In this document: positions 49,605 through 59,752 of the stretch, piece after piece
Layout of the letters: each line of letters starts with the position of its first letter
How positions within the stretch are numbered: the first letter of the stretch is position 1
Assembly: GCA_029261875.1 (NCBI GenBank)
Contig: JAJDAL010000033.1
Location: 79,830 to 143,829, forward strand
Source: Deltaproteobacteria bacterium
GTDB lineage: Bacteria; Myxococcota_A; UBA9160; JAJDAL01
DNA: 64,000 nt
Reading direction: 5' to 3'
The notes under the pieces: generated by a model
What the model saw: only the letters and a program-made list of their open reading frames with translations
Databases searched by the model: none
Told to the model about the DNA's origin: nothing
Translations under genes and position numbers: made by a program

Positions 49605-50342
49605 ATGCTTGCTCACGTCACCTCTCGACTCCTGATCGCAGCAGCTGGGGTCATGCTGTCCGCGAACGCGAACGCGGTACCGGAATGGACTGAATGGGTG
49701 GATGCTTCGAGCACCGGCGCCACCGCGAGCTTCAGCCAAGGCCCGAGCGCGATGCTCTCCATGGGCACGAGCCTGCTCAGCTCCGTGAAGGCGGCCGATT
49801 CCGTCTTTACCGCAGCGCCCGATATCCCCGGTGCCAGCGTCGGCGGCCACCCCTCGTATGCTTTGGTCTCGACCGGTGACTCCAACGCCGACGATATTCT
49901 TTTGACGCTCGACCTGACGGGTTTCCCAATCGATCCGGGAACCGTCTTCGGTTTCGCCGACATGTTCTTCGACTATCGAATCGAACTTCTCGATGCGGCC
50001 CTGAATCCTGTGTCGGTCGACGACTTGATCCTCAGCCATTTCAATCTCTTCTATCCCGGTGGGATCGCAGACTACGATCTACAGCTCGCTTCTTCCGGAG
50101 CACTGACCTTGAATCCCGTCCACGACGCCAACCAGGGCAGCACCTACCCACACAGCGGTTTGACGTTGTTCGAAAACCTTCCCGAGAACACCCGTTTCGT
50201 GCGCCTCGTGAGCAATGCAACCCAGAGCAGCGAGGGGATCCAAATATATTTCGGCGCAAATCCGATTCCAGAACCGGCCACATTCACCTTGACGGTGGGC
50301 GCCATGGCGGTCCTCTTCGTGCTCCGATCCCGGCGACCCTAG
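49605..50342 (+). CDS. PEP-CTERM sorting-domain protein
   Basis: N-term signal peptide; C-term IPEPATFTLTVGAMAVLFVLRSRRP-stop. Confidence 0.85.
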   Translation: MLAHVTSRLLIAAAGVMLSANANAVPEWTEWVDASSTGATASFSQGPSAMLSMGTSLLSSVKAADSVFTAAPDIPGASVGGHPSYALVSTGDSNADDILLTLDLTGFPIDPGTVFGFADMFFDYRIELLDAALNPVSVDDLILSHFNLFYPGGIADYDLQLASSGALTLNPVHDANQGSTYPHSGLTLFENLPENTRFVRLVSNATQSSEGIQIYFGANPIPEPATFTLTVGAMAVLFVLRSRRP

Positions 50343-50434
50343 GCAGCCTTCCGACGAGGGGATGCCAAGGCCCCGCGTAGCATCAGAAGCGGCGGCCCGC
50401 GAGGCAGGCAATTCCCAGTGAGCCGTGTCGTATT

Positions 50435-51463
50435 GTGACCTTCGAGAGGTTTTCTGTGTACGTCGTCATGCCACTGCTTCTCGCTGCTTCGCCGATCGTC
50501 GCGCTCTTGGTCGGTTCTCCCGCACACGCGAACAACGGAGTCTTGGAAATCAACCAGACCTGTGCCCAACAGACCGGCTGCTTCCCGAATGACGCAGCCG
50601 GCTTTCCGGTGACAATCACCCAGCCCGGAAGCTACCGGCTCACGAGTAACCTCGTGCACACGACGACACCGACCGCTCACGTCGAGATCCTCTCATCCTA
50701 CGTCACCTTCGATCTCGCAGGCTTCGAGGTAAAGGGACCCGTGAGCTGTATCGGCACACCTCCAGGCTGCACGGGAGGTCCCAACGGCCGCGGGATCCAG
50801 GTCGATGGTGAAGGCCGACAGCACGTCGTCGTGCGCAACGGAACGGTCCGTGGAACGTCCATCTACGGGGTCCGTGTCGGCGAGCGCGGCAGGGTGGACG
50901 ACATCCATGTCGATGACGTCGGAGGAATCGCCGTTGGAACCGGGCCTTTCAGTACGGTTCAACGGTGCACGGTCGTCTCGTCGAGCGGTACGGCAATCTC
51001 CATGGACGAAGTCGGCCGCGCCCAAGACAACGTGGTGATGAGCACGGGCGGACTAGGAATGATTTTGGGTTCGGGTAGCGTCGTGCGGGGAAATGCAGTC
51101 TCCGGAGCGAGCGCTTCCGGCATCCTCTGCGGGACAGGCTGTGTGGTCCGCGACAATGCTGTAAGTGACAGCAGAGATGGCATTACCGTCTCCCTGGGAT
51201 CCTCGGTGATCGCCAACGCCGTCACCGGGAACTCGATTCGGGGAGTCTCTGCCGGTCCAGGGAGCTTCATCTCGAGCAACACGATCCGGAACAATGGCGG
51301 CGAAGCGATTCACTGCACGGGCTCGCCCCCCACCGCTCGGTATTCCGAAAACGTCATCACCAGCAACAACGGAACGTCGGATGCGACAGACGGGAACCAA
51401 GGAACACCCGCGTGCCTCCCACTCGGCTTGAACCACTGCGGAACTGACACGACCTGCCCTTGA
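50435..51463 (+). CDS. Secreted right-handed beta-helix protein
   Basis: GTG start; NNGVLEINQTCAQQTGCFPNDAAGFPVTITQPGSYRLTSNL; beta-helix repeats; C-term LGLNHCGTDTTCP. Confidence 0.85.
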   Translation: MTFERFSVYVVMPLLLAASPIVALLVGSPAHANNGVLEINQTCAQQTGCFPNDAAGFPVTITQPGSYRLTSNLVHTTTPTAHVEILSSYVTFDLAGFEVKGPVSCIGTPPGCTGGPNGRGIQVDGEGRQHVVVRNGTVRGTSIYGVRVGERGRVDDIHVDDVGGIAVGTGPFSTVQRCTVVSSSGTAISMDEVGRAQDNVVMSTGGLGMILGSGSVVRGNAVSGASASGILCGTGCVVRDNAVSDSRDGITVSLGSSVIANAVTGNSIRGVSAGPGSFISSNTIRNNGGEAIHCTGSPPTARYSENVITSNNGTSDATDGNQGTPACLPLGLNHCGTDTTCP

Positions 51464-51538
51464 GAAGGCACGAACCGATGATCAGGTCGGCGGGCAGGCC
51501 TTCATCGGGGGTTGTAGCATCACGGTCCGTGCAACATC

Positions 51539-52060
51539 ATGGAGAGTCGTCGCTCTCCTCACCACCGAAACGGGGTCACACCCATCGATCCTCTTTTCCC
51601 CCCGACCTTTCTCGCGCGCGTGCTGCCGCTCGGCATCGCTGGGGCCCTGGGGTTGCTGGGCGGCCTGGGCGCCTTCACCTTCGGTTACGGCGACGGGGCG
51701 GCGTACCTGAGGAACGACCCCGCGGCCTGCGCCAACTGCCACGTCATGCAGGGACACTACGACTCCTGGCTCCAGTCCAGCCACGGCCGGGTCGCCACTT
51801 GCAACGACTGTCACCTGCCCCACGACTTCGTCGGAAAGTGGATCACCAAGGCCGACAACGGCTTTTTCCACTCTCTGGCGTTCACGACCAACGCCTTCCA
51901 CGAGCCGATCCGGATCAAGCCGCGCAACCGCCGCGTGACGCAGGGCACTTGCCTGCACTGTCACAACGATCTGGTCGACCACATGCTCCCGGCCGAGCCG
52001 GGCGGCGACATGCTGCTATGCGTCCACTGCCACGACGATGTCGGGCACGCGCAACGCTAA
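51539..52060 (+). CDS. nrfH: Cytochrome c nitrite reductase small subunit NrfH (NapC/NirT family, tetraheme)
   Basis: Four CxxCH motifs: CANCH, CNDCH, CLHCH, CVHCH; N-terminal TM anchor; adjacent to nrfA. Confidence 0.92.
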   Translation: MESRRSPHHRNGVTPIDPLFPPTFLARVLPLGIAGALGLLGGLGAFTFGYGDGAAYLRNDPAACANCHVMQGHYDSWLQSSHGRVATCNDCHLPHDFVGKWITKADNGFFHSLAFTTNAFHEPIRIKPRNRRVTQGTCLHCHNDLVDHMLPAEPGGDMLLCVHCHDDVGHAQR

Positions 52061-52108
52061 TCGAATCGGGCCGCGCGGACGGTGCGCAATAGGCCAGATG
52101 GAGGAAAG

Positions 52109-53719
52109 ATGAACGACGCTCCCGCACCGATCCAGGATCCCGCCTCGCCGTCCCGGTGGCCGCGACTGAGCGTGCTCCTGCCGCTCGTGTTCGTCACGGC
52201 CGTGGCTGCCACCCTGCTGGTCACGTGGGTACTGATCACCATGTTCGCGCGCAAGCAAGAGGCCCGCACGCCGTTCGTTCGCACTGCCGAAGTCAGCGAG
52301 ATCAGCACCGATCCCGAGCCCTGGGGCAGGAACTGGCCGCGCCAGTTCGATGGCTGGAAATCCACGGCAGGCGATGAGTTCTACGGCGGCAGCAGCGCCT
52401 TGCCGCAGAGCAAACTCGAAACCCACCCCTGGCTCGAACGCCTCTACGCCGGGTACGCCTTCAGCATCGACTACCGTGAAGCCCGTGGTCACGCGTACAT
52501 GCTCTACGACCAGGGCGTAACGGAGCGCGTTACCAAGAAGCCTCAGGCCGGAGCGTGCCTGCACTGCCACGCTTCCATCTCCGTCCTCTACCGGAAGGTC
52601 GGTCTCGAAGCCATGGACCTGCCCGCCGACGAGCAAAGCCTCGCCGCCGATTTCCACATGCCTGCGGTCATTCGCGGCTTCGAAGAGGTCAGCCGCAAGC
52701 CCTACGGTGAGGTGCTGGCGATGCTCCAGGCCATGCCCGACGGCACGCCCGGCGAGGACGAACCGATCTTCCCCCAGGCACCGCGCGGCGGCTACACCGG
52801 CGAGTATGCCGGCGAAGCCCTGCCCGAGGACCACGCCCCGGTTGGCGAGGCACACCCGGTTACTTGTGTCGATTGCCACGATCCCGCAACCATGTCCATC
52901 CGCGTCACGCGCCCCGGTTTCGTGAACGGCATCGACGCCCTAGCCCGGAGCGACGCCCCGGTGCCGCACTTCCCCAGCGTCGAACGCTGGCGCCGGGGCG
53001 ACCGCGAGCGGCCCTACGATCCCAACCTCCTCGCCACCCGTCAGGAGATGCGATCCTTCGTCTGCGGCCAGTGCCACGTCGAGTACTACTGCGCCGACAA
53101 GCAGACCCTCACGTTTCCCTGGGGCAACGGCCTGAAGGTCGAACAGCTGGAGCGGTTCTGGGACGAGACGACGTTCCCCGACGGCACGCGTTTCTACGAC
53201 TACAAGCATGGCGAGACCGGGGCTCCGGTCTACAAGGCCCAGCATCCGGAGTTCGAGCTGTGGAGCCAGGGCGTGCACGCGCAAAGCGGCGTGAGCTGCG
53301 CAGACTGCCACATGCCCTACCAACGCGAAGGCGCGATGAAGGTCAGTTCGCACAACGTGCAGAGCCCGATGATGAACCTCAACAATGCTTGCCAGCAGTG
53401 CCACAACATCGCCGAGGACGCACTGCGCGCGCGGGTCGGGACGATCCAGGGCCGCACCACCGCGCTGCTCGAGCGGGCCGCGGCCGCAATGACGGACATG
53501 CTCGATGCGATCCTCGAAGCCAAGGCCGCTGGCGCGACGGAGCAGCAACTCGCCGCCGCCTTCGAGCTGCAGCGCAAAGCCATGTGGCGGCTGGACTACA
53601 TCAGTAGCGAGAACTCGCGCGGCTTCCACGCCGGCCAGGAGGCGGCACGCATCCTCGGCGAGTCGATCGACTACAGCCGCCAGGCCCAGGCAATGGCGCT
53701 GCGTTGGCGCGCCCCTTAG
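52109..53719 (+). CDS. nrfA: Ammonia-forming cytochrome c nitrite reductase NrfA (pentaheme)
   Basis: [49 protein letters not shown]-terminal TM/signal anchor. Confidence 0.94.
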   Translation: MNDAPAPIQDPASPSRWPRLSVLLPLVFVTAVAATLLVTWVLITMFARKQEARTPFVRTAEVSEISTDPEPWGRNWPRQFDGWKSTAGDEFYGGSSALPQSKLETHPWLERLYAGYAFSIDYREARGHAYMLYDQGVTERVTKKPQAGACLHCHASISVLYRKVGLEAMDLPADEQSLAADFHMPAVIRGFEEVSRKPYGEVLAMLQAMPDGTPGEDEPIFPQAPRGGYTGEYAGEALPEDHAPVGEAHPVTCVDCHDPATMSIRVTRPGFVNGIDALARSDAPVPHFPSVERWRRGDRERPYDPNLLATRQEMRSFVCGQCHVEYYCADKQTLTFPWGNGLKVEQLERFWDETTFPDGTRFYDYKHGETGAPVYKAQHPEFELWSQGVHAQSGVSCADCHMPYQREGAMKVSSHNVQSPMMNLNNACQQCHNIAEDALRARVGTIQGRTTALLERAAAAMTDMLDAILEAKAAGATEQQLAAAFELQRKAMWRLDYISSENSRGFHAGQEAARILGESIDYSRQAQAMALRWRAP

Positions 53720-53859
53720 CTCAGGTGGCCGTACGTCTCTATGACCTCAGCGTCATTCGGCATGTGTGACTGGATCGTGGATACCGGACCGGACGGTCGC
53801 ACACCCGTCGGTTAGGGATCGAGCGAACGAAGCATTCGCAACCACAGACTTTTGGGTGG

Positions 53860-54504
53860 CTACGAATCGTTGCCCGTTACGACTCGATAGGCCTCGTCGA
53901 TTTCTGCTTGATTCGTCGTAGTGACATCAAGGTCTTTGATCAGACCATCCCGGACGGAATAGATCCATCCGTGAACGGACAACTCTTGTCCTCGTCCCCA
54001 TGCCTCCTGCACGACTGTTGTGTGACACACATTGCGCACCTGCTCGATTACATTGAGTTCGCAGAGCCGGTCAGCGCGGGCGCTCTCATCTGCAATTCGG
54101 GATAGAATCGCGTTGTGCGTGTGCCTTACGTCGCGGATGTGTCTCAGCCAATTGTCGATCAGTCCGAGGTGGTGGTTCTCTCCGGCTGCTCTGACTCCAC
54201 TGCAGCCGTAGTGTCCGCACACGATCACATGTTTCACTTTCAAGACTTCGGTAGCGAACTCGAGGACGCTCAGGCAATTGAAGTCGCTGTGGACGACAAC
54301 ATTGGCGATGTTGCGATGAACGAAGACTTCTCCCGGGTCAAGTCCCACGATCTGATTTGCGGGAACGCGACTGTCCGAACAACCGATCCAGAGGAATTCA
54401 GGCTTCTGGTGATCCGCTAGCCGCGCGAAGTAGCCAGCATCGAGCGTCACCATATTCTGCGCCCAGCGGCGGTTGTTATCGATCAGCTCCCCCAGAATTC
54501 TCAT
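53860..54504 (-). CDS. can: Beta-class carbonic anhydrase
   Basis: FLWIGCSDSRVPANQIVGLDPGEVFVHRNIANVV...VKHVIVCGHYGCSGVRAA...WLRHIRDV. Confidence 0.95.
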   Translation of the reverse strand: MRILGELIDNNRRWAQNMVTLDAGYFARLADHQKPEFLWIGCSDSRVPANQIVGLDPGEVFVHRNIANVVVHSDFNCLSVLEFATEVLKVKHVIVCGHYGCSGVRAAGENHHLGLIDNWLRHIRDVRHTHNAILSRIADESARADRLCELNVIEQVRNVCHTTVVQEAWGRGQELSVHGWIYSVRDGLIKDLDVTTTNQAEIDEAYRVVTGNDS

Positions 54505-54821
54505 TGTAGTCGCGACTCCCAGCGCCGAAAGAAACAGATGCGCACTCGGGCTGAATGGCGCGAGTTCGGGTGCGCATCCAGTCCCAGAACCTCTTGTGAC
54601 AATCTACTACTTCTTGCCATGATTCCATCGTCGCAAGTAAGGGAGCCTCCGGCAAGCTCGGGGCGGTTCGACGTCCTACAAAATGATGGGTCGGAACATT
54701 GAACCGGGAACACCACCCGGAGAATGTCGATTCGAGTCGAGCGGGTCGGTCATTATGGCAAGGTCTCCGCTCGCTGTGCGCAAATCGAAGGCCCGCGCCG
54801 CAGATCGACTAGCATGCCGAG

Positions 54822-55502
54822 ATGCCTTTCGATCTCTTGAGCGCCGTGCTCGGCACCTTTGTCGGCCTACTCCCCATCGCCAATCCCTTTAGCACCGCTG
54901 CTGTCTTCGTTGCGATCACCCAGCGCTTCACCGAGACCCAGGCACGCCATCAGGCTCGGCGGGCCTGCATCTACATGGCGATCGTGCTGCTGGCCTCACT
55001 GTTCGCCGGCGCCCTCATCATGGAGTTCTTCGGGATCTCGATCCCGGCGCTTCGCATCGCAGGAGGGCTCATCGTCGCCCGGATCGGATTCGACATGCTG
55101 AGCCCGGAGCCCGATCCCGATGTGGGCGAGACCCATCGGGAGGAGATCCGCCAGATGACCGATCTGGCTTTCACGCCGTTGGCGATGCCGATGCTGAGCG
55201 GTCCGGGCTCGATCGCAGTGACCGTCGGCATGGCGGCGGGCGCCGAGACCCCCTGGGAGTACGGCGCCATAGCGCTCGGAATCGTGTTGGTCGCGTACTC
55301 GTCGTGGCTCGTGTTGCGAAGCGCCCGACGCATCGTCGCCTGGCTCGGTTCGACGGGGGTGACCGTGCTGACCCGCGTAATGGGATTCCTGCTCGTCTGC
55401 GTCGGCGTGCAGTTCATTGGCGACGGAGTTGTGGAGATTCTGTCCAACGAAGAGATTTTCGGTGCGTCGATCGCGGCAATCGAAGCGATAGGTCAGCGCT
55501 AG
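54822..55502 (+). CDS. MarC family membrane protein
   Basis: MPFDLLSAVLGTFVGLLPIANPFSTAAVFVAITQRF...LTRVMGFLLVCVGVQFIGDGVVEIL. Confidence 0.9.
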   Translation: MPFDLLSAVLGTFVGLLPIANPFSTAAVFVAITQRFTETQARHQARRACIYMAIVLLASLFAGALIMEFFGISIPALRIAGGLIVARIGFDMLSPEPDPDVGETHREEIRQMTDLAFTPLAMPMLSGPGSIAVTVGMAAGAETPWEYGAIALGIVLVAYSSWLVLRSARRIVAWLGSTGVTVLTRVMGFLLVCVGVQFIGDGVVEILSNEEIFGASIAAIEAIGQR

Positions 55503-55559
55503 CGGGACCTCGTCCGATAGCCGCCGGTGCTACCGAGCCCTTCACGAAGCCGCCGCGGG

Positions 55560-55898
55560 CTAGCCAGCGAGCAGCCTCCGATGGAATCCGCGCACGAGCA
55601 GTAACAGCGATGACAACAAGGCACCGATGCTGTTGATCGGGGCAAGGATTTCGAAAGCCAGGCCCGGTTCGAGTTCAACCAGTTGAACCAACAACACTCT
55701 GGACAGGTCAACCGCCAGGCCCTGAAACTGCCATCCCAGCAGCGCAAACGACAAGGCCAATCCGAATCTTCGTAACCACCGGCGACGCTGAGCCACTCGA
55801 ATCAGTGCCGAGACACTCTCTACGAATTCATCGCTTGCGCAATCCGGTTGCTCGTCTGCAAAAAGTCCATGCAGGTCAATGGCCGTTTTTCTAGTCAT
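55560..55898 (-). CDS. Small membrane protein downstream of ECF sigma factor (possible anti-sigma)
   Basis: MTRKTAIDLHGLFADEQPDCASDEFVESVSALIRVAQRRRWLRRFGLALSFALLGWQFQG; overlaps the sigma gene 3' end. Confidence 0.6.
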   Translation of the reverse strand: MTRKTAIDLHGLFADEQPDCASDEFVESVSALIRVAQRRRWLRRFGLALSFALLGWQFQGLAVDLSRVLLVQLVELEPGLAFEILAPINSIGALLSSLLLLVRGFHRRLLAG

Positions 55899-56439
55899 TG
55901 GAAGCGCCCTGGTAATCCGCCAGCAGAGATTGCAGGCGGTCTGAGCCCCGTTTGACATGCGATTTCACCGTGCCCAGGGGGAAATCTGTCAGTGTCGAGA
56001 TCTCTCGATGGGATAACCCTTCGTGGTAGGCCAGTACTACACAAAGCCTTACGTTCAACGGCAATGTTGACAGAGCACTTTCCAGGTCCACGACCATCCC
56101 GGGTTGCCGGCGCAGACCGGGCGATTCCAGCGCTGAGTCACCATCGAGAATTTTCTGATTCAGGTGTTTTCGCAAATGTTGATTCCAGGTGTTCACCGCG
56201 ATGCGCTTGAGCCAGGCAGAAAACTTGTCGGGGCTACGTAGCTTGCCGATGTCCCGCCACGCTTGTAGAAAAACCTGCTGAGCAAGGTCCCGCGCCAGTT
56301 CTCGATCTCCGCTGAGTCTTTGCATTAGATTGCGAATCAAGACCTGCCTGCGTCTTACAAGTTCTGTGAATGCCTGTTCGTCACCCGCTCTTGCCAAACC
56401 CACGACCATCGGCTCAGCCGTTTTCGAAAGGTCGGGCAA
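55891..56439 (-). CDS. ECF RNA polymerase sigma factor
   Basis: Sigma70 region 2 FTELVRRRQVLIRNLMQRLSGDRELARDLAQQVFLQAWRDIGKLRSPDKFSAWLKRIAVNTW; region 4 LPLNVRLCVVLAYHEGLSHREISTLTDFPLGTVKSHVKRGSDRLQ. Confidence 0.93.
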   Translation of the reverse strand: MPDLSKTAEPMVVGLARAGDEQAFTELVRRRQVLIRNLMQRLSGDRELARDLAQQVFLQAWRDIGKLRSPDKFSAWLKRIAVNTWNQHLRKHLNQKILDGDSALESPGLRRQPGMVVDLESALSTLPLNVRLCVVLAYHEGLSHREISTLTDFPLGTVKSHVKRGSDRLQSLLADYQGASND

Positions 56440-56451
56440 TGCGAGAATCTC

Positions 56452-56880
56452 CTAGGGGTTGATGCCATCAAGGGAATCAGCGTCGTGGTACCCGCGATCA
56501 ACCACTGCCGCCGCCACGAGGAACCCCACACTGAGGCAGAGTATCAATCCGGCCACGGCTGACATGATGCCTAGGAGTTCTGTCGCCAGGGCTACAGACA
56601 GGATGTAGCCCATGAGTACGAGACCCGGTGCCAGTGACAAGAAAATCAAGCCGCCGACCTTGAGATCACGCGCCAGGTTCTTGCCGTTTCCGGTCAAGGA
56701 AAGCAGTTTGTTCACCAATTCGTCATCCAGGGGCTGGCCACTTTCGATGGCACGACGCAGCGTCTCATGCTGTGCATCCCGTTTGCGAATGCCGTCCCAG
56801 ACCCCAACGGCAATCGTGGCGGCAATGAAAAGCCAGAATCCCGCCGCGGCAAGCCCGGCTCCGGTTCCAATGTTCTCCAT
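56452..56880 (-). CDS. Membrane protein (DUF6249-like) in ECF sigma operon
   Basis: MENIGTGAGLAAAGFWLFIAATIAVGVWDGIRKRDAQHETLRRAIESGQPLDDELVNKLLS; two hydrophobic segments. Confidence 0.65.
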   Translation of the reverse strand: MENIGTGAGLAAAGFWLFIAATIAVGVWDGIRKRDAQHETLRRAIESGQPLDDELVNKLLSLTGNGKNLARDLKVGGLIFLSLAPGLVLMGYILSVALATELLGIMSAVAGLILCLSVGFLVAAAVVDRGYHDADSLDGINP

Positions 56881-57103
56881 GACTCGAGCCTCCTCGTTCG
56901 TTTGGAACGCTGATCGTCGGTTTCGAGGGTATAGGTGCTGTTCTGAAGGATTTGGATGCAGTGTCCTAGAAAAACTCTACATCGATGGTGGAGGTCGCGT
57001 TACGTGCCGGGAGCGTGGTGGCGGGCACCTGCCAATTCGGTGGCCATACGCATCTTTTCGGCTACCGGGATGTGGTTCCTGAGTGGCCGGGGCTCACCAA
57101 GCG

Positions 57104-57245
57104 CTAGTCGACGATGTTACAGAGGAAGCCGCCGTCGCAGATATTGGAGCCCAGGTCCAGAACGTCGTCGCAGGGGGATTCGCGTTTTACGTGCCCCCCG
57201 TTGTCGGCCAACACGTTCTCAGAAACATCGTGTCATCGCCCGGGT
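57104..57245 (-). pseudogene. 3' remnant of a beta-helix protein paralog
   Basis: Minus-strand reading HDVSENVLADNGGHVKRESPCDDVLDLGSNICDGGFLCNIVD-stop, preceded by in-frame stop; matches the C-terminal pattern of 30300..31226 (GENVMASNNN...LGINRCDGSLCP) and 50435..51463 (SENVITSNNG...CLPLGLNHCGTDTTCP). Confidence 0.55.
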
Positions 57246-57447
57246 TGTCCGAGGCGAGCCTGGCTTGAATCACCCCTCCGAAGGGCTGATCCCGACCAGT
57301 CCGTTGTTTCGAGACGTGACCCCGAGTAGGGAATTTTCCCGACAGCGAAGACGCTGCGGCTTCATCTTCATACCCATCGACTGTAGGAGTTGCCCCTTAC
57401 TTCGAATTTGTGGTGCAGAATGGCGGGGCCTGACGGAGGTAGTGGCG

Positions 57448-59637
57448 ATGAAATGGATCCCGGGTGGAATGGGTGCGGTACTTGGGTTGGTCGTCGGATT
57501 GGGGATGAGTGGATCGGCGTTCGAAGTCGGGGCCGAACCGCTCGATTGTCGATCGATCAAAGCAGAAGAGAATGGCTTCACACCCGAAACCGGGCCGGTC
57601 CCGATCGTCCCCGAAACCGAGTTCAGTTTCAGCTTCAACGAAACGCCTGTCTTCGAAGTAGACTTCGATGTCGCGGGGAACGTTGAGTTCAAGTCATTGA
57701 TACCCGACGTCGTCCACTTCTGTCCGGACCCGCCCTTCGAAGCCTGTCACCTGACGTTCACGGATCCAGACGGGACGATCCCGACCATCGTCGGCGCAAC
57801 GATCATCGACGCCGTAAACACCACCGCCATCTCACAATCGGATCTTTCCTTCACGCCGGACTCCTTTACGTTGGACACTGCGGGTTCCCTCTGGTCGCCC
57901 GGAGGCACAGTGCAGGTCGCACTGAGTTTCGGCGCGCCCGAAGACGACCTGTGTACCGGCGATCCCTGCTTCATTACCGGAACGCACGCGATTGGCGACT
58001 GTACGAATCTCGACTTCGGAAATCGCCAGGTCGAGCTCCAGGGAATTCTCGACCTATTGCCGGAGGCTTCGATGACATTGAGCGCTGGCGGTTTCGAGAT
58101 GACGACGACCGGGGGCATCGAGGGAGCCGGCAGTTGTCCAGCCGTCAAGGGTGGGAACGTGCAGATCAATGTCGATGTTGGCGACATCCAAATCGCCGGA
58201 ACCGGCGCATCCGACGGATCGGCAATCGACCTGCGAGGTGCCCATGGCGGTACTGCACGCCTGTTTGCGGACGGGGAGATTTCCGGGGGGACGTGCACCC
58301 CCCTCGAGTCCGGCGCCCAGACGACGACGTTCTGCAACCCAGGCGCCGGCGCCATCCTCCTGGGAGGAATTTCCGAATGCGCTGGAGATTCGGGAGAACT
58401 TTTCATGGCTTCCACATCCGTTGATTATGCGGGTCCCGTCGACCTGACGGGTGTATTGGGCGGCTCGATGACGGTCGACGCACTCGGCCCGGTCACGCTT
58501 CACGAAGTTTCCGGCTCCGGACCCGATGGAGGAAGCCTGGCAGTCCAAACGACGGGGGAATTCGACGCTCAGGGCGCCCTGACGTTCGGTGGCGCGTTCG
58601 GTTTCATCGACATCATCGCAGCCCGGATTGTCACGAACGCCGCCATGCTGGCCGGTGGGGATGGTTCAAGCATCTTCCTCAAAGCCGAGGAAGTCGAGGT
58701 AAACGCGACGATCCATGGCACCGAGGTTGAAATTGAGGGACGCCGCGGGGTCAAGCTCAACGCCGCCGTGACATCCCACCATCCTTCGTTTGGTGGTTTG
58801 ATCGGCATCGAGGCAGCGGACGGCGTACTGGAAGTTGGATCCCTGTCCGCCACGGGATTCCTCGGATCGATTGACCTGGAGGGGTGTCGGGTGATCGTTC
58901 CAGCCACGTCGACGCTCCAGACCGGTCCGCCTGGAACCATCGAGATCCAGGCAAAACGCCAGATGACCCTAAACGGCACCTTCACCACAGGCGGTGGAAA
59001 CGACGCGGAGATCAACCTGATCTACCGCGACCCCAGCCTGCCCCCGGACACAACCGGCGCGAGTTTCGACGTCGCTCCATCCGAGTTTCTCAACACCGCC
59101 CTTCCCGCCTGCGACTTCGACGGCGACGGCGAGCCCGATGAAACCGACAATTGCCCGACGGTCGTGAACCCACCCATCGAATCGCTCGCCGCCAATCTCG
59201 TAAGTCTGCAGCCCGATAGCGACGGGGATGGTGTTGGCGATGCATGCGACAACTGCAGCACGATATTCAACCCGCGCATGGGCAGTCTCGGCACCCCCGA
59301 ACGCCAATCCTTCCAGACGACCACCGGCGGCCAGCTCGACGACGACGCCGACGGTTTCGGCAACCAGTGCGATGCAAAGTTCAGTAACGCCGGACAAGTC
59401 GTCAGCGGCACGGACCTGGCCGAGCTGTTCGCTTCCTTCAACCGGAGTCGAGAAGGAAACGATTGCGGTGTGTCGGGAACGGTTCCCTGCGCGCGATTCG
59501 ATCTAGACAACCTCGGGCAGGTGATTTCGGGCACAGATATCACTGCGTCCTTCGGACTCTTCAACCTACCTCCCGGACCGCATTGCGGAGATCTGTGTGA
59601 GTCCTTGAGCCTGGGCTGCACAGGCCCCGGCTGCTAG
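57448..59637 (+). CDS. Secreted repetitive protein with Cys-rich C-terminal module
   Basis: ATG 57448, signal peptide MKWIPGGMGAVLGLVVGLGMSGSAFEVGAEP; beta-rich Gly repeats; TSP3-like DSDGDGVGDACDNC; terminal module copy D. Confidence 0.85.
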   Translation: MKWIPGGMGAVLGLVVGLGMSGSAFEVGAEPLDCRSIKAEENGFTPETGPVPIVPETEFSFSFNETPVFEVDFDVAGNVEFKSLIPDVVHFCPDPPFEACHLTFTDPDGTIPTIVGATIIDAVNTTAISQSDLSFTPDSFTLDTAGSLWSPGGTVQVALSFGAPEDDLCTGDPCFITGTHAIGDCTNLDFGNRQVELQGILDLLPEASMTLSAGGFEMTTTGGIEGAGSCPAVKGGNVQINVDVGDIQIAGTGASDGSAIDLRGAHGGTARLFADGEISGGTCTPLESGAQTTTFCNPGAGAILLGGISECAGDSGELFMASTSVDYAGPVDLTGVLGGSMTVDALGPVTLHEVSGSGPDGGSLAVQTTGEFDAQGALTFGGAFGFIDIIAARIVTNAAMLAGGDGSSIFLKAEEVEVNATIHGTEVEIEGRRGVKLNAAVTSHHPSFGGLIGIEAADGVLEVGSLSATGFLGSIDLEGCRVIVPATSTLQTGPPGTIEIQAKRQMTLNGTFTTGGGNDAEINLIYRDPSLPPDTTGASFDVAPSEFLNTALPACDFDGDGEPDETDNCPTVVNPPIESLAANLVSLQPDSDGDGVGDACDNCSTIFNPRMGSLGTPERQSFQTTTGGQLDDDADGFGNQCDAKFSNAGQVVSGTDLAELFASFNRSREGNDCGVSGTVPCARFDLDNLGQVISGTDITASFGLFNLPPGPHCGDLCESLSLGCTGPGC
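59248..59634 (+). repeat. Cys-rich C-terminal module, copy D
   Basis: DNCSTIFNPRMGSLGTPERQSFQTTTGGQLDDDADGFGNQCDAKFSNAGQVVSGTDLAELFASFNRSREGNDCG...FDLDNLGQVISGTDITASFGLFNLPPGPHCGDLCESLSLGCTGPGC-stop. Confidence 0.85.
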
Positions 59638-59752
59638 AAACGAACCTGCGGCCTTGGCCGTGGCTCTGTGGATTGAGTCGCATCGAAGGGCGAGCGATTC
59701 GGGACCCGGTTGTTTTAGGCGCCGCTCGAATCGACTCACCCAAGCGTTGAAA

